Below, one piece after another: positions 30,246 through 42,865 of a stretch of 64,000 nucleotides of DNA. Made by a program: the position numbers and the translations under genes. Each line of letters starts with the position of its first letter. The stretch's first letter is position 1. The stretch spans positions 3,448,026 through 3,512,025 of the forward strand of contig LR990061.1 of the NCBI GenBank assembly GCA_905147135.1, given 5' to 3'. This stretch comes from Blastobasis lacticolella (lineage: Eukaryota > Arthropoda > Insecta > Lepidoptera > Blastobasidae). Under the pieces are notes generated by a model that saw only the letters and a list, made by a program, of their open reading frames with translations, was not told the origin of the DNA and ran no database searches.

Positions 30246-32535
30246 TTAACCGTTCAAAAGCACCTTCATAACTGGGCAACAGTTACCACATTCCGTTAGG
30301 CGGTCTGCCTATAATACTCGTTTAACATTGAGTTGTGTCAAAAAAATCTATTCAAAAATCGAACAAGTACACAAGTTTTTAAAAGCCCGCCAACAAGCGG
30401 CAATGGGAACGTTGCCCTGGCAGCCAAGCATTGTGTTCGGTTGTGCCGTTGGTCCGTTGTTAGATTCTGGCGGCTCGCCTTGGTTTGATTCGAACGAATT
30501 GGTTTGCCTTGAATAGTTCGTCAAAGAACAGGTATGGTGTTTATTTACAGTCTTTAATAGTATAGTATTTGCACGTAAAAGTGGAGTCGTATCTAACAAA
30601 ACACTAAAGACTTTTATTTATAAATGAAAAGCTGGTGTCTGTTTTACCCCCTGGGGGTAATTAAACCCAGGTTCGGAACCCAGGCCTTGGGATATGATAC
30701 GTGAGCGGAGTTGGTGATCATTTGTCACTACATACACTTCTGCTGATTACAATTAATTAGTTTTACTGCATTGATGAAAGACGAATTATTCGGAGGACGA
30801 AGGAGGATGGTTATTTCTGCCACTATCTATTTTCGACCGTCAAATTTGAAAAAGGAATACCGAGTTCCGCCTTGCCACAACGCTTTCTTCATAATATCTC
30901 GACCACAAACGGCCAGTAGTTAAAACGACGCGAATGTGTAAATTAGATGGCGGATTTGCAGAAACCAGAGCAAAATACAGCTGTCGATTCGCAGCCCACT
31001 TTCGCGAGTTATCATTAAATACGTGTTCGCGGAAGGGAAACGTGGTACCACCAGGTAGGTACCATGACGAAAATTACCCACCACATCCACCAATCTAGCT
31101 GGACCTCCCACCTCCCTATTTTCTCCAACGACCGCACTCAATATCGCAGCCAAGTACGCCAATGACGGAGCTCAACTTATCGTGGACGTAACCCACTCGG
31201 ATTTTTCACATTCTATGACAAGTAACAATTTCGTGATTCCAATGCCATTTTGGACCTTATCGTGTAATGTAGAGGTCGATATTGCAATGGCGATGCCATG
31301 TTGTAGTGTTCGAAATTTTTGAGTGGATATGCTTGAGTTGTTTCGTGTATGAAGGTTCCGTATTCCGTGAAAACAGCTCAAATACATCATTTTATTACTT
31401 TTACCTTTTCGGTTCCACATATTTAATTGCTGTTGATTAGCAGTGAAACATGGACTTACTTGTTGTATATGTTGATTAATAATAATCTATATAGTTCAGT
31501 TACGGCTCGGAACTTTCAACAATTCGCATCGCCTAAGCACACCTAACGAGTGGCGAGCTCGTTACGGTGCTGTGGTTTCATTATCCTCAAAATACCAAAC
31601 GGTCACCGCTATCGGCGTACATTGCTTAAATTATGACATGAGAAGCCTGATGACATTGTGACAACTAAACAAAGTTGGCCTAATCGAATACTTAATAAGC
31701 ATATTCTTAACTACTTACCTATTGAAACCTTACCTATAAGTACAAGTACCTACCCGCCCACACGTGCTACTCAATTCGGGTACGTAATATACAGTTGTCT
31801 AACAGTAACCTACCTCAAGTGCTTACGTACATCTAAGTAACCAAAATCCCATCTACACACACATCAGGAAACTGTTCTATGATTGCAAATCCGTTTTTGT
31901 CCCCTACTCATCAGTCCCGCGGTACCCTAACCCGCCTAGATCTAATGACAAGGCAAGAGTCGCGAGCGCCCGACGTTTGCGCGCGTAAAAAACGACCGCC
32001 ATCTTGAAAACATGGCTGATGACTTTTCTTGCTAAATTACGGACTACGTCCCAACCAAAGCTGTATGTGGTGGTGAAATTATCGCAAATAATAATGAACG
32101 GTTTGATTGTTTCTTGTCATCGTGATGGGTTTCCGCGGAATTGATGGTCTTGGAATTTTCTAAGCAAATTTGAATGTAGAATATTCTTTATTTGTTTGAA
32201 ATGAATGAATTTGATATTGGGCCTCCTGCTGCCGCTGCCGCTGTTAAGTAGGTAATTGGTGATGTTCACAGAGCAAAAAAAAAATTGCTAGTCTAGAAGG
32301 TAACTTTCCAATCTTTTTGGTGTTTAGGAAACGGTTTTACCCGTGGATTAACATCTGTAGATCATACTTAAACTGTTTATGACAATCAATCATCTTGAAC
32401 CTCCTGCAACATTAGTCGAGGGTTCAAGTTGTAAGTTTATTTCATAACAAAAGTTAAAATGGCACTTTCCGTTCGTTTAATTTCGAGATAGGTACGGTTC
32501 TAGGGTTAGATTACTATTTTTCTTTTACCTACGAC
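30246..32535. other. Unassigned stretch
   Basis: No gene recognised. 31930-32040 is CpG-richer and ends in AAAACATGGCTGATGAC, a good start context, but the frame stops after 7 codons with no donor site next to it. Confidence 0.35.
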
Positions 32536-32539
32536 CTAC

Positions 32540-32668
32540 TAGGTAAGGCGTTACCTGCGAGTGTGTTCCCTGATCATTATATTCTAGAGATCTTCAAGGC
32601 TAAAGTGAATAGGCTGTTCGTAGACAGGCATGCTCCATCTTCGGCCACATCGTCACTTAATACCAGGT
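32540..32668 (+). pseudogene. LINE-6 C-terminus
   Basis: One frame reads VFPDHYILEIFKAKVNRLFV then DRHAPSSATSSLNTR and TGA. This is a Jockey-like C-terminal block (FP--Y-L--FK--VN-L). The minus-strand copies at 14515 and 51648 overlap the same sequence and extend it to a poly(A). Confidence 0.7.
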
Positions 32669-32697
32669 GAGATAATAAATAAATAATACTAAATAAT

Positions 32698-33288
32698 CGT
32701 TCACAAATTCACACAACGCCATCTAGCCCCAAAGTAAACTAAGCTTGTGTTATGGGTGCTAGATAACTGATAAACTACTTTTATCTACACTCATATCGTA
32801 ATGTTCCAATTACATATTCGAAAACAGTCATTTAAGTATACACTTTTTTCACGCCAGTCTATAAAATTTTTAAAAATTACTTTATGATACAGCATTTCCC
32901 ATACTATTTTCATTACAGCTGTAACGTAAAATAACTTTTTAATCATTATGCAACACTTATATTTTTTAAATTTTTGTCGGGCTCCCGGACACGGCTGAAT
33001 ACCTAAAATGTATACAGCCAAATGTAGGCTGAATGAATAATATGTCTTTAACAAATTCAAATTCAAAATTTAAATTTTCCTGTTTATATTTCTGTGTAAT
33101 TATTTTCCCGCTAAACTGAATATTTTTTCTAAAAGTTCTAATTTGTTTTTGTGAATGATTTTCCTTATTTGAAGCAAATAAATAGAAAATTAAAATTCAT
33201 CATTTAAATTTCCGCCCGGCCGAGAATCGAAGCCGGGACCTTTTGCGTGGTAGGCATGTTGACCACTGAACCACTCAGGTCGTCAATG
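32698..33288 (-). mobile_element. SINE-2 interrupted by a ~400-bp insertion
   Basis: Its 3' block (AATTCACACAACGCCATCTA, GGTGCTAGATAACTGATAAA) lies at 32698-32778. Its tRNA-like head (GGCCGAGAATCGAAGCCGGG, CCACTGAACCACTCAGGTCG) lies at 33195-33288. About 60 bp of the normal body is replaced by about 405 bp (32780-33185) of unknown sequence that holds a 91-codon minus-strand frame (32791-33066) with no recognised domain. Confidence 0.65.
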
Positions 33289-33739
33289 ATGGCGGTGAAA
33301 TGCCTAGCTAGCGCAAATATTAAAAATAACGATCAACATCAAAGGCAAATAGTACACAAAAACCCCGAAATGTTATCCAACAAACGTGACATTCCCAAAT
33401 AAACGACTGATGCACTATTTTTGAGATAGGTATAAAAACGCTAATCCAGGCAAGGGAGTTCCGTGACAAAGCCTAATATTGGCTGTTAAAAGTAAATTGA
33501 AAAGAAAAAAAATGTGGCACAGCTGTAGGGCCCCAAATAGCTGCCCGATAAAGTTGATGAGGGACTGACATGAACTTTTTTAGTTGATTTTCTTTAATTT
33601 GCAGCCTAGTGAATAGAGGGAATATAGTAAGTATGTAATAACAATATTCTTTGGTAAAGGTGTGGTACTGGTGGTGGTGTGGTGTGGCCTTAGGTAGATA
33701 CATTTTAATTTTAATTGTATAATGAATGAGAATTAAGTG

Positions 33740-33935
33740 ATGAAACCTGTAAATTCAGGCGACTAAATGTGCAACCATGATCAAATCTGGTCAGGTTCCC
33801 CTGTCAACATGGTCTTGGAGGTCAGATGGCAATCGCTCCACTGTAATTACCTGATCTGCTAAGCCCTTGATCATGGTCAAGGCGGACCCCGGGCCCTCGT
33901 GCGCGAGAGCACAACTGGGGCATTAACACCAAGAT
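33740..33935 (+). mobile_element. SINE-1, 5'-truncated
   Basis: Contains CAACCATGATCAAATCTGGT, GGAGGTCAGATGGCAATCGC, GATCATGGTCAAGGCGGACC and the CGTGCGCGAGAGCACAACTG tail, then GGGCATTAACACCAAGAT. Confidence 0.75.
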
Positions 33936-35479
33936 AAATGAATAAGAATTCCAAGAACGAGATACGTGATAAATAACGAAAAACCATAACAAGAAAGCAA
34001 TAAGTGATTATGATTCCTGATTTTTCTCGATAAGTAGCGTGGACATGTGATGAAGTATGAAAACCAAATATGCCACTGCAAAGATAAAACATGGTTTCGT
34101 CACGTGGTGTGAAAGCCCGAGGGATATGTATGTGAGAGCCAACAGATTATGAGATGAGATGTGGAGGAGCAAAGGTAGGAAAGTGGATATTGTGACAAGC
34201 TCGATTTGACTGCTACAATGATGATGATGATGGCTACAAGCATAAAAACAAATCGTGATAGGTAGATACATCACGATCTCCGTATCCGATGAATAATCCT
34301 AAATAAATTGTATTCTGTGAAGAGGCCATATTTTTAATTTAATATATTTAAAAAGGAACAAAGGAACGTAAGCTACGTACCTATATCTACAAAAATACAA
34401 TAAAATATTTAATTATTACAATCAAATATAAGTATTTCAATGACCTTTTTTTATTAAAATGCCAATTATGAGATGCATAATTATATTATTCAACCTCAAC
34501 CACGTGTGCTCAAAACACCTCTTTGTGTTCAGAAACTACTTAAAATAACCAGCAACGAGTTTCATATCTTACGAAACTCTTTGTTACCCAGCCAGCACTA
34601 AAACGTCACAATCCACCAAAAAGTTCCGACTAAAATTACAACCTACTGGTACAACCAGGGTGCCGTGCAAACTATCGATCGGGCCACGAAAATGTCCAAA
34701 CGGTGGTTTTTAATATTTCAAAAGGCGATTCGGCATCGGACAGGCATGCAGCATGCACAATCGATCGCATGTCGCTACTGGACTAGTTTAGCCGGCAAAA
34801 TTAATAAGACCGCCATCGCCAGTTCAATCGGTTTGGGAAAATACCAGCTGCGACTGGAATAATCTGGCCTATTATTGAGACCTAGGGACCTAGTATATTT
34901 TTTTTTCTAGTGATGCTATTATACGGTTCAAACTTCGTCGATGCGAAAGTAAACGGAATAGCAACAGTTACCCCCACAGTTACATCAGGAGACTCACACA
35001 AAAGCAACTGATCGGATATTGTTGAAATATTGCACTGTTGTAGCTTGCATATGAGGTAATATTTTATACCGAAATTCAATTAACACGGCATAAACGATTT
35101 TGTAGCGAATGAAGCCGCAAAGCTAGTAATGATATAATTGTTGAGGATAAGGTAGAATTGACAGAAACGTTTCCTACTACAGCAAACACTACCTTTGGTG
35201 TGGCTATATTCTTACTGACAATTTTCCATCGATGTAAAAAAGGGTTTCTCAAACATGTGGCTTCAGGTACCCATATTACAGTTTCCAGGAGACAGAAAAA
35301 GTTAAATTGCTATTGAAGAAAATAAAGCTTTTATTTCAATGAAACGCAAGAAACACAGTGCCACAAATAAATATCTTTTTAATATTAATATGATGGGCTT
35401 CCTTTTTGTCGCAAATTGAGTCAAATTTTGTAGTGATTTTAGACAATTTTAACCTTAATTCATCCTTAGGCACATATCT
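33936..35479. other. Unassigned stretch
   Basis: Contains a short (GAT)n run near 34220-34232. No gene recognised. Confidence 0.4.
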
Positions 35480-35645
35480 ACCTATCTCCATTAATAATAA
35501 CATTGAGTTGTGTATTGCAGCTAAAAAATGTTTTCTCAACTATCTTCAACTGTCGTACATTGTCGAAAATAAATTTCAGTGACATTTTAATACAGTTTTT
35601 TAGTTGTAGAAAATGGTCAATTTGATATGTCACAGCGCAAGAATC
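35480..35645 (+). mobile_element. Solo arm of foldback FB-12
   Basis: ATTAATAATAACATTGAG, GTTTTCTCAACTATCTTCAA, AAATTTCAGTGACATTTTAA and GATATGTCACAGCGCAAGAA match the right arm of the 29187-29672 element in order. No second arm is nearby. Confidence 0.6.
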
Positions 35646-36039
35646 TCCCCCCAGTATTGCGTAAATCGTGTCGCAAACCCTGCCAACGAGTGGAGTACTC
35701 CTAGGGACTCGCCAATCACTTTGAGAAACCCTGATGTAAACAGAAGAAGAATGTAGGTACCCGTCAATCCATCAAAATAGAAGCTCCCTGGAATTCACAC
35801 CGTGAGTCATAAATTTATCTTCAGTTTTGTAAGCCAATAACCACTGAAAACTATATATAAATTACTTGTAATCATTATTTTAATGGTTCCATTGTATACA
35901 TCGATGGAAAACGCTTTGAGGCAAGCAAAATAGGTATATACAAAAATGCTATGGCTAGCTTTTCAAGCGATTTCGTCAGTTTGGACCACTATCAGTCGCC
36001 TGCGTCAGAGTTTAATCCTTTTAGTGTGGGATTATTCAG

Positions 36040-36112
36040 TAGGAAGGCGGACCCCGGGCCTTCGCGTGCCTCGCGGGAGCGCAACTGAGACATAACGCCG
36101 TGATGATGATGA
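36040..36112 (+). mobile_element. SINE-1 3' tail fragment
   Basis: AAGGCGGACCCCGGGCCTTC and GCGGGAGCGCAACTGAGACA, then TAACGCCGTGATGATGATG. Confidence 0.6.
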
Positions 36113-38050
36113 GTGTGGGATTATTCAAAATTATATCCTCGGTTTCCAGAATAGGACACGCGGTATTTCATTTTAGTCCTTACAGTGACAACGCACCTGC
36201 GGTAGCTATTGCATTCTTGTTGCTTGCCTTGCTTTGACATTATGTACTTGTTTTTGAAAAAGAAGTAGGATTTGAAAATTAATTGTATAAAGAAAAATGA
36301 ATCTGGAAAAATGCTTATTGCATTTAGTATGCCAACGTCATCCAAATTGTATGTTATATTTTACATTTTACAACAGATACTTTTTAATTTTATAAGAATT
36401 TTTCTTATGAACCTTTGACGAGACTATCTGCATGGCATAACAACTGCGTAACAGCAGAATAGTCAAAAACTAAGTGTGCCCTAAATTCTGTCTACAAAAA
36501 CTGTCAACGACATAATAAACAAAACCACACGAAATTTAGATCTCGGTCAGAGAACATGTTTAGCCAGCATTGTTCTAAAATCACTGGGTGTGTAAATTTT
36601 AGATACAACTACACTACATACCTACTTACAATCAGTCTATAAGTTATTAAGTTAGTTGTTGGATTAGTTTTACAATCGTCAATACCGCCTACGACTCATG
36701 CGGTTATATTTGTGATAAAAATATAGAATCGCAGGTTCACTTTTGGCGAGGCAGGTCAAGTGGTTTGTCACAATATCACTGTGGATTAGATGATAATATC
36801 CCTCAGGCCTCAGACCTGTGATTATGCTTCTGGCTATCCTTCTACTAACCGAAACGCGCAAGTATTGCTTGGCGGCAGAAACAGATAATTTGGAAGATTA
36901 AGGGGCTCCTCAGGGCCCAAGCCAACCTCATCTGACCACGGTCCGCCCGCTGACAGACGGACGATGCTCTGGCGAATCGGCTTTTCGCTGACGGGTTGGG
37001 TGAGACGGCAGTCGCCGCACGTGAAAAGCCAATATACAACGTAGAAGACTGCTTTCAGTAAATCTGGAAGCGCTTTCCTAATAGATGGGCGGACCCTGGC
37101 TGGCAGATTTACCGCTTGCCGCTGACACGGTATTTATCGGTAGGATGTTGATGATGATGAACAAATAAATTATTTTCAATAGTTAGCTATGTTGAAGAAA
37201 TGCTTATTCAAATAGTAATACGCCAGTAACAATAATATCTATACAATACGACAATATATTCGACGACAACATTCGACTATCCTGCAAAATCCATTTACAG
37301 TTTCAGGACGTAAATTGCACTCGAATTATGTGTGCTTCGAATTACTGAAATAATTTTGAAAATCGGGTCAGTAGTTTCGGAGATTAGTGCGTTAAAAAAA
37401 TCTCTTCAGCTTTACGATATTCGTAATATTAACTGCGCATGTTTAATGAAAAAGAAAATGACTAACACGAGTAGGCGTGCGATGTAAACGTCTTAGATGA
37501 TTTATGCGTTGTTTAATTTAATCTGACTCCTAGTACATATTATTAGGCTTTTTGAAATTGATTAAATATGAAAAATGAAAACAGTTTCTTTCACATTTAG
37601 CATTTATACTAGACGAGACTTTATTTATTTATTCGCTTTCGTACTCATTCTTCTCCACTTCGCCCGGTTTTCCGCATTCTATCTTAGGCAAACTTCCTTC
37701 CTCTTAAGCATCCCGCGGGACCTCTTTTCGGAAGCCTATTCCCAGGGGCATGCGCAACAATTGATCAAACTAGCTCAGGCGAGCGTCTCTCATCCAAGAT
37801 ATCCACGATATCTCAAGCGTATAGTGGGATGCTCTCCGACCAGGGAACAGATTCCTGCGCAGTGACATCTCAAATTCGCCACTTTTTATCTAGCCACAAA
37901 TCTCCAGTAATAATGACATTGAAATGTCTGTTGCATATAGTCGCAATATATAACTTTTTATCTCGCTTGCTTGCACGCAATTCGACAGAGATAGCTAGAG
38001 TTATCTCGTTCTCTAGTTCGCGTGATAAAGCCCTTGTGAGCCCATGCTAC
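36113..38050. other. Mostly unassigned; two repeat-like patches
   Basis: 36830-37160 is GC-richer and ends in GTTGATGATGATGA, so it may be a worn LINE 3' end. 37905-37945 (AATAATGACATTGAAATGTC) matches the inner part of FB-12. A 96-codon plus frame at 37575-37865 begins with a hydrophobic segment but has no recognised domain. Confidence 0.35.
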
Positions 38051-38054
38051 GGGT

Positions 38055-38122
38055 AGTGATAGAGTGACGATTTGAGAATGACATGTCCAGCAGTGGACTG
38101 GTATAGGCTGGTGATGATGATA
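38055..38122 (+). repeat. LINE-7/REP-3-like tail
   Basis: Contains ATGTCCAGCAGTGGACTGGT and ATAGGCTGGTGATGATGAT. Confidence 0.5.
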
Positions 38123-38184
38123 TCTCTCACACCACGGGTGCCATACACTCGGTCAAGTACGACACAGACCCGCCAAATACAAGG

Positions 38185-38322
38185 AGGTAAAAAGGATTTT
38201 AACGGGTCGGCAACGCGTGGGTGATGCCCCTGGTATTGCAAACGTCCATAGGCTGCGGTGACTTCTTACCATCAGGCAGGTCCTAAGCTTGTTTGCTACC
38301 TTAGTGGTGTGAAAAAATGTGT
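38185..38322 (+). mobile_element. LINE-5 3' end
   Basis: GGGTCGGCAACGCGTGGGTG, TATTGCAAACGTCCATAGGC and CTTACCATCAGGCAGGTCCT, then CTACCTTAGTGGTGTGAAAA. Its block order is as at 29440. Confidence 0.7.
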
Positions 38323-40300
38323 GAGTTATTATGTTCCGGTTTGAAGAGGAAGTTTCTTCTCTCATAAAAACCCTGTGGAGAGAATGGGAGAGGATCGCGC
38401 CAAGAAGAGAACTGGGGATCCAACTGGGAAACGACCTATGGAACTTCCTGAATACCGCTGGTTGAACGCCTGAAGGACTTGATCGGTCTTCAGAGGCCCA
38501 AGCGGAAGGCATCCGTTATGGTTTGGCATGAGTGGTGTCTTATGCTGTTGGATTTTTATAAGCTTTTATTGTATATCCTGAAATCTTGCAAGTCTAATTT
38601 GACCCAGGCGTTCAACTGAGCTGAATTGGTATGCCTACGTAACTTGGATGACAATGCATTAATATGGCACCATGGAGCTGGTCTGATTATGATGACGGAA
38701 GGTGGCCTCATGAACTACTGAACAATAAGATAACCTCATTGTGTTTGAATAAGTAGGTACAATATAGCGCGATAAATGCTTAAAAAACTGTTTTTCATTT
38801 GACAAGATATTTGTTATAATTGGTAGACAAACAGACCAGCAGGTCTCGTTATAAACTCTGGTAGGAAAACGCTTTCAAATTATTGTGCCGACCCCACATA
38901 GGATAAGTAAGGGTAGATTGGTGATGATAGGATAGTTTAGTTAACTTTTGGTCCCGAAATAAGGACCAACGAGATTGGCTGCTCGATGTTGACAGAGAGT
39001 GATAATGAATATAGGATAATTTTTATATCTCTAGAATAAAAATTAACCTGTAGCTATGTGATTCTGGATCGTCTCATTAAATGCTTCTAATGTTGGTTAG
39101 CGTCTAACTTAATTTGCTTATACTTACACAATGAAAACACTTGCCAAGTAACCATATCCTATCAAGCGGATCATTATATAATAGAATATCTATCCCTATC
39201 ATATCAATTCTGTTTGTGTAAATAAATATGGAATATTTAGTTCTAACACAGGCCCTGGCCTATTTGGGCTGCTATGTTCATATATCATTTAGCTTATACA
39301 GTTCTTGGACACATGCTTAGACTCAAGGTATTAATTAATGTCATTACGCATTGATAAAATAATAATAAATAAAAAAATATAAGTATTTCTACTTATCGAT
39401 ATATTTACCTAATAAATAAGGTCTAGATACCTGTCTACCATTTATTATATTAACATTAGTTACCTGCTACAGGTTAAACTAAACTTATGCTCAGCTAATC
39501 ATAGTTAAGTATGCAGTTACCTGTGTAGGAGCTTTGTGTACATTAACACAAATAAAGCAGTTAATCAAACCATAAGAATTAGTCTATAATATAACCTAAC
39601 CACACCGAGGCGCACATAGCTGTAAACCTAGACTCTAGGTTAGTACTTATACGCATTACCTAGTGATATCGCGAAGGCCATTGACTACCACTGGGCGCCG
39701 CCAAAACGCGAATATGCCAATGAAAGAATCTCCCCCAAAAGTTTATTAACCCGAAATTGGTACAGGGAGAAATAATCCTAGTTGCACACGAGTCACTGAA
39801 TGATATAAAGGTGGTTATCCCACACACGGTTTCCGAACAACAAGTGCGGAACACATACGCGCTGTTGCACGCGCAGCGCAGGAATGCAACTGCATGTGAC
39901 TAACTTCACGGCTGTGCAATCAAGTTCATAGATTATGACTGACATCTCTTGATACTGTTATTCACGCCAAGCGATATAAAATACAAAAACTCACCCAATA
40001 AAAACGAAGCACTCTCTGTCCATAAATGTTCGTTAAATGGTCCAATTCATCGTTCCTCCAAAAATATAGTCCACTATAAAAATTCTTATCTCTAAGTTTG
40101 CACTATGACATCACAATTTTTAGTTCAATAAAGGCACTAAATCATTATTTTTCTCTATAGTCTATCACAAAATTGAGCAATGGGAAAGTTTCACTCGAGT
40201 CATCGAACCCTTAAGCGTTCGATTTCCGACGAATACTCCGTTTGCGAGCACTGACACATATTTTATGAGTTCGGCGTTCGAATCTTGAAAGTTTTCGAGT
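38323..40300. other. Unassigned stretch
   Basis: No gene recognised. A 119-codon minus frame at 38153-38512 overlaps the LINE-5 end and has no recognised domain. 39000-39600 is AT-rich. Confidence 0.4.
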
Positions 40301-41060
40301 TTTTCGTAGTTGCGACGCGCAGCGCTTGCGTTAGCCGCTCGCGCGCTACTGAAGTTTTGTCGTAGGTTAAGTTTGGAAACAACACCGCTAGGTTAATTTT
40401 CCCGCTCTCGGCCCGCTATGGTGTCGCTCCAGAGGCTCCGGTCCTCGCCCATCATCGCCACGAGGGAGTCACTCGCGATCCATCACAATGCATTCGATTG
40501 TTTTGACAGCTCAGCTCCATGAATTACGAACCATGTGTACTACGCGCGAATATAGGACACCGCAGAGGGCGCCACCGCCGGCGAAGATGTAAGCGTGCGG
40601 GCATCAACCATATAAACTAGCAACTCGCGTAAACACAACGAAATTACTGAATGCCACTTTTCATTATTTTATTTCGCTATGCACCGCGCTACGTCACCGA
40701 AATACGCGAGCGATAGTCCCGTCTCTGTCGCGCGCGTTGTTGATTCGTCGATTTCACGGTCTAAATTGGAAGTTTCAAATTGGTGTTTTCTAATTTGGGC
40801 TGTGTTTTAGGTTAGTTTTTGCGGATCGGCGCGCGGTGCAGGGCTCGGCTGGCGGAGGCGCGGCGCGCGGGCTCGGAACCGCGGCGCACTGACGCTAGCT
40901 AGGTGACATTCACAGAGGCTCAACCTCAAGTTCACTGGATGCGGCGTCAATAAACTGACCGATGCCACGCTGCTGCAGTCGCCGTGTAATTTTATATATC
41001 TGTTACGAGCACAAGGCGGCTAGATTAGGCCGCGCGCCCATCGCGTGTTTTAATTAAAAT
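40300..41060. promoter_or_regulatory. GC/CpG-rich island, candidate promoter or 5' exon region
   Basis: In contrast to the AT-rich flanks, this segment is dense in CG dinucleotides (for example GCGGATCGGCGCGCGGTGCA near 40820) and free of the repeats that fill the window. Such islands in insect genomes often mark promoters or first exons, but I see no clear TATA or initiator and cannot assign a strand. A short LRR-like open segment with a plausible splice acceptor lies at 40916-41020 on the plus strand. Confidence 0.35.
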
Positions 41061-42740
41061 ACACCGCGTTCATGGAAACAATGGCTGCCCTTGGCGTATT
41101 GTTCATTGTTAAAATAATATTTTCTAGACCTTTACTGGATTCCTTGCGCGGGAAGGAAATATTATCGATAGACGCTTTCCTGCTTACACTATTAACTACT
41201 GTGCAGACGACCGTTCAGCGCTCTGGCTTATTTAGTCTGAAGTCGACTGAAGAGTCTTCTAAAGAAATTCTTTTTTTAGAGGAGAAAAAGATTTTAGAGG
41301 ATGAGAAGAAATTTGAAGAGGGTAATCTTTCAATCCTCTTCAAATCAAATTAATATAGATTTTTTGACTTATTCGTATAATCAAGCTAGGTCTCATCTCA
41401 ACATCTGTAGAGACCCACAAAGCTGTAATGTTCAGAATAGGAAGTGTAATCTATACATTGCACAAAAACAAAATTACTTTCTAAACAGAGGATGTCATTA
41501 AGGCATTTTCTGAGAAGCGTTCTTTTTGTGAAACAATTGCTTTTGTACTTATTTGCTTCAATATTGGTATCCATTACCATCCAACTTCTGTTATTGTGAT
41601 GACTTAAACAACGCCTTAATTAAGGAACTATGCAAGAACAGTATTTAGTTCCAGTTGATGAGTTCTTTGGTGGAGTCCCTCAGGGTTCTATGTTCGGTCC
41701 AGCTTTAAAATCTGCTAAACAAAAACAGTGTGTCATGAAAACGACAAATTTTGTTCTCGCAATGTATAAACACGGCCCTTCCGAAAAGGGTAATTCGAGT
41801 TCCAAATTTAAACTGCCCTGGCAGCTCATCATTTCATTTTCATCCAGCGAGAGTGGTTCTTTTTTTTTTCGTATGCCAAGCGGCGAGTCACCGAATGCAC
41901 GCATATTCGCGCATACAGCCGGGCCCGATGCAGTGTCAATGACCCCTGATTCGGACGTCGACGCTGCATTTCGTTGGTAAAGGTCAGGTCTGACTGCGTT
42001 CACATGCTTGTGTGTGTGGGCTTTTACTTTCAGACAAGCGCCGGACCTTTTTGTTCTTTTTCGTTGCTGGCTGGCAAAAATGCCAATCGGCCTTTTTTGG
42101 AGTGAAAGTGTGCTGTTTTTGAATATGGAACGGTTTCCTCTTCCTGAAACGTCAAAGCCAAGGTGTGGAGTTTATTTAGAGCATTGGTGTTGGATTTAAA
42201 ATTGCTTAAGTATTTAAATGTGGCCACTGGTAATCTTATACCTACATATCTAGGCGTCTAATCCTATAGATACTATACTGGTCAGTTACTTAGGAAAAAG
42301 GGGGACGATGGTTCTGAAACACGTTTGCTAAGAAAACATAATAAATCTGTATCATATTAAAGAGGGCATTCTATTGTCTAGAAGAGAGTAGAAAAGCGTC
42401 CAATTGTGAGCACTTACATAATATGTAGATAGTAGTAGTCTAGAGTTATGAATAAATAAATAAATAAATAATCTTTATTAACGATTTGCACAAACAACAT
42501 TATCAGTCACATTTAGGTAATACTTACATGAGTATTATCAAGTATTGTAAGTACGGTAGACGCTATTGTAGGTAGAACTACTGATATACAAACTAACATG
42601 GATGCCATGGTCTCTGTGTTGTTGAGATTTAAATATGATATGTGTTTATTTCAACGTACCTATATGTTTATTTTATGTTTTTGACGTGACGTACTAAAAT
42701 AACCATTAAACGTGATTATTAAGTTGAATTATATTTAAAT
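41061..42740. other. Unassigned; possible LINE RT motif remnant at 41650-41705
   Basis: A plus frame from 41630 has FFGGVPQGSMFGPAL, resembling the GVPQGSVLGP motif of LINE reverse transcriptases, but sequence on both sides shows no further RT similarity. 41751-42200 holds several short frames without domains. An (AATA)n run lies at 42447-42472. Confidence 0.35.
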
Positions 42741-42744
42741 GAAT

Positions 42745-42865
42745 TATAATTATATCGAAAGTGACTGGCAGACATTGGCACTTGATCGTGAAGAGTGAAG
42801 GAATCGGGGGGAGGCCTTTGCCCAGCAGTGGGATGATTCGGGCTAATATAGATAGATAGATATTT
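42745..42865 (+). pseudogene. LINE-7-like C-terminus with (TAGA)n tail
   Basis: Contains ESDWQTLALDREE-type sequence, then GGAGGCCTTTGCCCAGCAGT, GGGATGATTCGGGCTAA and (GATA)n. It is the sister of the minus-strand remnant at 16925. Confidence 0.65.

Noticed and set aside
31975..32040. ATGGCTGATGAC with good start context in a CpG-rich patch
   Set aside because: The frame stops after seven codons and no donor site adjoins it.
41630..41980. 116-codon frame with a GVPQGS-like motif as a possible reverse transcriptase gene
   Set aside because: Only about 15 residues resemble a LINE RT and the flanks do not. Kept only as a possible remnant in the description of that stretch.
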